Part shown: positions 62,584 to 64,000 of the stretch, one piece after another
Numbering within the stretch: position 1 is the first letter of the stretch
Layout of the letters: each line of letters begins with the position of its first letter
NCBI GenBank assembly: GCA_947483075.1
Contig: CANKLE010000002.1
Location: forward strand, 1-64,000
Direction of reading: 5' to 3'
Length of the DNA stretch: 64,000 nt
Origin: Flavobacteriaceae bacterium
Lineage (GTDB): Bacteria; Bacteroidota; Bacteroidia; Flavobacteriales; Flavobacteriaceae
Translations under genes and position numbers: made by a program
Notes under the pieces: model-generated
Told to the model about the DNA's origin: nothing
The model's input: only the letters and a program-made list of their open reading frames with translations
Database searches by the model: none

Positions 62584-64000
62584 TTAAAATTTAAGGTTGT
62601 AACTCACGCCGGGAACCATGCCAAAAATGGAGGTTTGAATCGATTCATTGGCGCCGGTTTGTAGGTTTTGTCTAAAACTCATAGAAGCCGCATTAAAACG
62701 GTTGTACACATTATATATGCTAAACACCCATTCGGATTGCCAGGATCTGCCTTTGTTAGAAGCCGGAATGAGTGAGGCCGACAAATCCAGGTGGTGGTAG
62801 AGTGGCAAACGGTTTTGGTTGCGCAATCCAAATATGGGCACGGTAATGTCTTGGTATTGGTATTGCCCATTCGAATAGGTTACCGGTTGGCCCGATTGCA
62901 AGGCGAAATTGGCGCTAAAGTTCCATTTTTCGCTGAATTTGTAACTGCTGGTCACGGCCAAATTATGGGTTTTGTCATAGACCGAAGCATACCAATTTCC
63001 TTGGTTGATGCCCGGTTCTTCAGCGGTTCTTCCCGGCGTTTGCTGTTCCGAACGCGACAAGGTATAGGAAATCCATCCGGTCAATTTGCCTTCGTTTTTG
63101 CGCAGTAACAGTTCCAAGCCATACGAACGCATTTTGCCATTCAGGATTACTTGTTCGATGGCATCGTTGGCAATCAGATTGGCGCCGTCTATGTAATCGA
63201 TGCGGTTTTTTACTAACTTAAAATAGGATTCTACCTCAAGCGAATAGCGGTTGTTACGCAAATTTCTGAAGTAGCCCACCGCCCATTGATCGGCCAGTTG
63301 GGGTTGTACAAAGGAATCACTGGGCATCCAAATGTCTAATGGAGTAGGCGATGAGGTGTTCGAAATGAGTTGCAAATACTGCGCCATGCGGTTGTAACTG
63401 GCCTTTACCGAAGTATCATCATTGAGTTGATAAGCAAGTGCTGCCCGTGGCTCCCAATTGGCATATTGCGCAATGGTTTGGTTGCGGTTGTAGTAGATAG
63501 TTCCGGTGGGGATTGCTTTTTCGTAAATCGCTAAATCTACGTTGTATACCACCGCTTGGTTGTTGGCGTAGGTGCGAATATTGGCTTCTCCCAAACGATA
63601 AAAGGCACTGTAACGCAGGCCGTAATTTATGGTCAATTTGTTGCTCAATTCTTGTTCGACTTCGAGGTATGCGGCCGGTTCAAGTGCTTTTTTCTTTTCG
63701 AGCTGACGGTAATTAATCCCCGTTTCTGCACCAGTAGGTCGCAAAGTGCCGGGGTTGAAATCGTAATAAATCACATTGGCTCCATAACTCAATTTTACGG
63801 CATCCGACAAATAATGTTTGAAGTCGTATTTAAAATTGTAGTTTTTGATACCCGAATCCCATTGAAATCCGATAAAATCTAGGTTTAAGCCGTAGTAGTA
63901 TTCGCTATAAATGGCCGAGAGATTGGAGAATAATTTATTAGAAAACAAATGGTTCCAACGCAAATTAAAGGTCGCATTGCCATATTGGTTTTCGAATTGA
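62584..64000 (-). CDS. TonB-dependent receptor, C-terminal part (cut by window edge)
   Basis: At least 472 residues of a beta-barrel receptor; the frame stays open to base 64000, so the signal peptide, plug and earlier strands lie outside the window. Long alternating strands are visible (ESYFKLVKNRIDYIDG, LTGWISYTLSRSEQQTPG, LNDDTSVKASYNRMAQYLQLISN), and it ends PGVSYNLKF, with the C-terminal Phe expected for barrels. It probably imports a large substrate across the outer membrane powered by TonB-ExbBD. The following DUF4249 gene is its usual partner. The ligand cannot be inferred. Confidence 0.9.
   Translation of the reverse strand, partial: QFENQYGNATFNLRWNHLFSNKLFSNLSAIYSEYYYGLNLDFIGFQWDSGIKNYNFKYDFKHYLSDAVKLSYGANVIYYDFNPGTLRPTGAETGINYRQLEKKKALEPAAYLEVEQELSNKLTINYGLRYSAFYRLGEANIRTYANNQAVVYNVDLAIYEKAIPTGTIYYNRNQTIAQYANWEPRAALAYQLNDDTSVKASYNRMAQYLQLISNTSSPTPLDIWMPSDSFVQPQLADQWAVGYFRNLRNNRYSLEVESYFKLVKNRIDYIDGANLIANDAIEQVILNGKMRSYGLELLLRKNEGKLTGWISYTLSRSEQQTPGRTAEEPGINQGNWYASVYDKTHNLAVTSSYKFSEKWNFSANFALQSGQPVTYSNGQYQYQDITVPIFGLRNQNRLPLYHHLDLSASLIPASNKGRSWQSEWVFSIYNVYNRFNAASMSFRQNLQTGANESIQTSIFGMVPGVSYNLKF

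Overview
The window looks like chromosome from a gliding Flavobacteriaceae bacterium, close to Flavobacterium. Several things point there. Promoters carry the Bacteroidetes -7 box TAnnTTTG. Two secreted enzymes end in type 9 secretion (T9SS) sorting domains. A GldI-like gliding lipoprotein, a cyclophilin-FKBP fusion pair, a DUF4249/TonB receptor pair and a long-form PurM are all present. Genes are dense, on both strands, and mostly housekeeping. I see no integrase, transposase, phage gene, CRISPR array or toxin-antitoxin module.

Layout. 1-434: end of an rRNA operon (23S 3' end, 23S-5S spacer with 7-bp repeats, 5S, terminator). 533-6290: two tRNA-Pro genes in opposite orientation, each followed by a copy of the same hairpin-rich repeat, flanking a udk/ftsB-like/mutA/mutB operon, then three tandem ~170-bp repeats. 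6446-20329: trxB, a GIN-domain secreted protein, a dienoyl-CoA reductase-like SDR, the agmatine-to-putrescine pair aguB-aguA, a Nudix hydrolase, a lysophospholipid acyltransferase, a DUF3810 metallopeptidase-like membrane protein, pepD, a small haem lipoprotein with a beta-barrel partner, prfA and pyrF. 20319-27303: a secreted GH16 glucanase, an alpha/beta hydrolase, DUF4197 and the fused mutase icmF. 27309-35868: repeats, a 50-residue basic protein, DUF1543, TerC, type III glutamine synthetase, two tandem OmpA-domain proteins and purM. 35924-41451: three consecutive PPIase genes including gldI, nrnA, a fluoride channel and ExbB/ExbD. 41651-54323: guaA, a LysM protein, OsmC, pyrG, yidC, mnmA, a T9SS subtilisin-like protease and a FabK/NMO-like enzyme. 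54324-64000: a Tat-type alkaline phosphatase, sucC, DUF1456, an esterase, uvrB and the DUF4249/TonB-receptor pair, cut by the window edge.

How the genes connect. MutAB, IcmF and SucC all handle short acyl-CoA carbon (succinyl-CoA and branched acyl-CoA). Udk, PyrF and PyrG make pyrimidine nucleotides; PurM and GuaA make purines. AguA and AguB make putrescine. YidC, the ExbBD pair, the PPIases, the OmpA and LysM proteins and the T9SS cargo concern the envelope.

The most unusual material is non-coding. At least five unrelated intergenic loci hold short arrays with a 7-bp (or 7+8-bp) period but different sequences, and one tandem copy differs from its neighbours by exactly two heptads. In addition, a ~160-175 bp hairpin cassette sits directly at the 3' end of both tRNA-Pro genes and ends in CACTAGTG.
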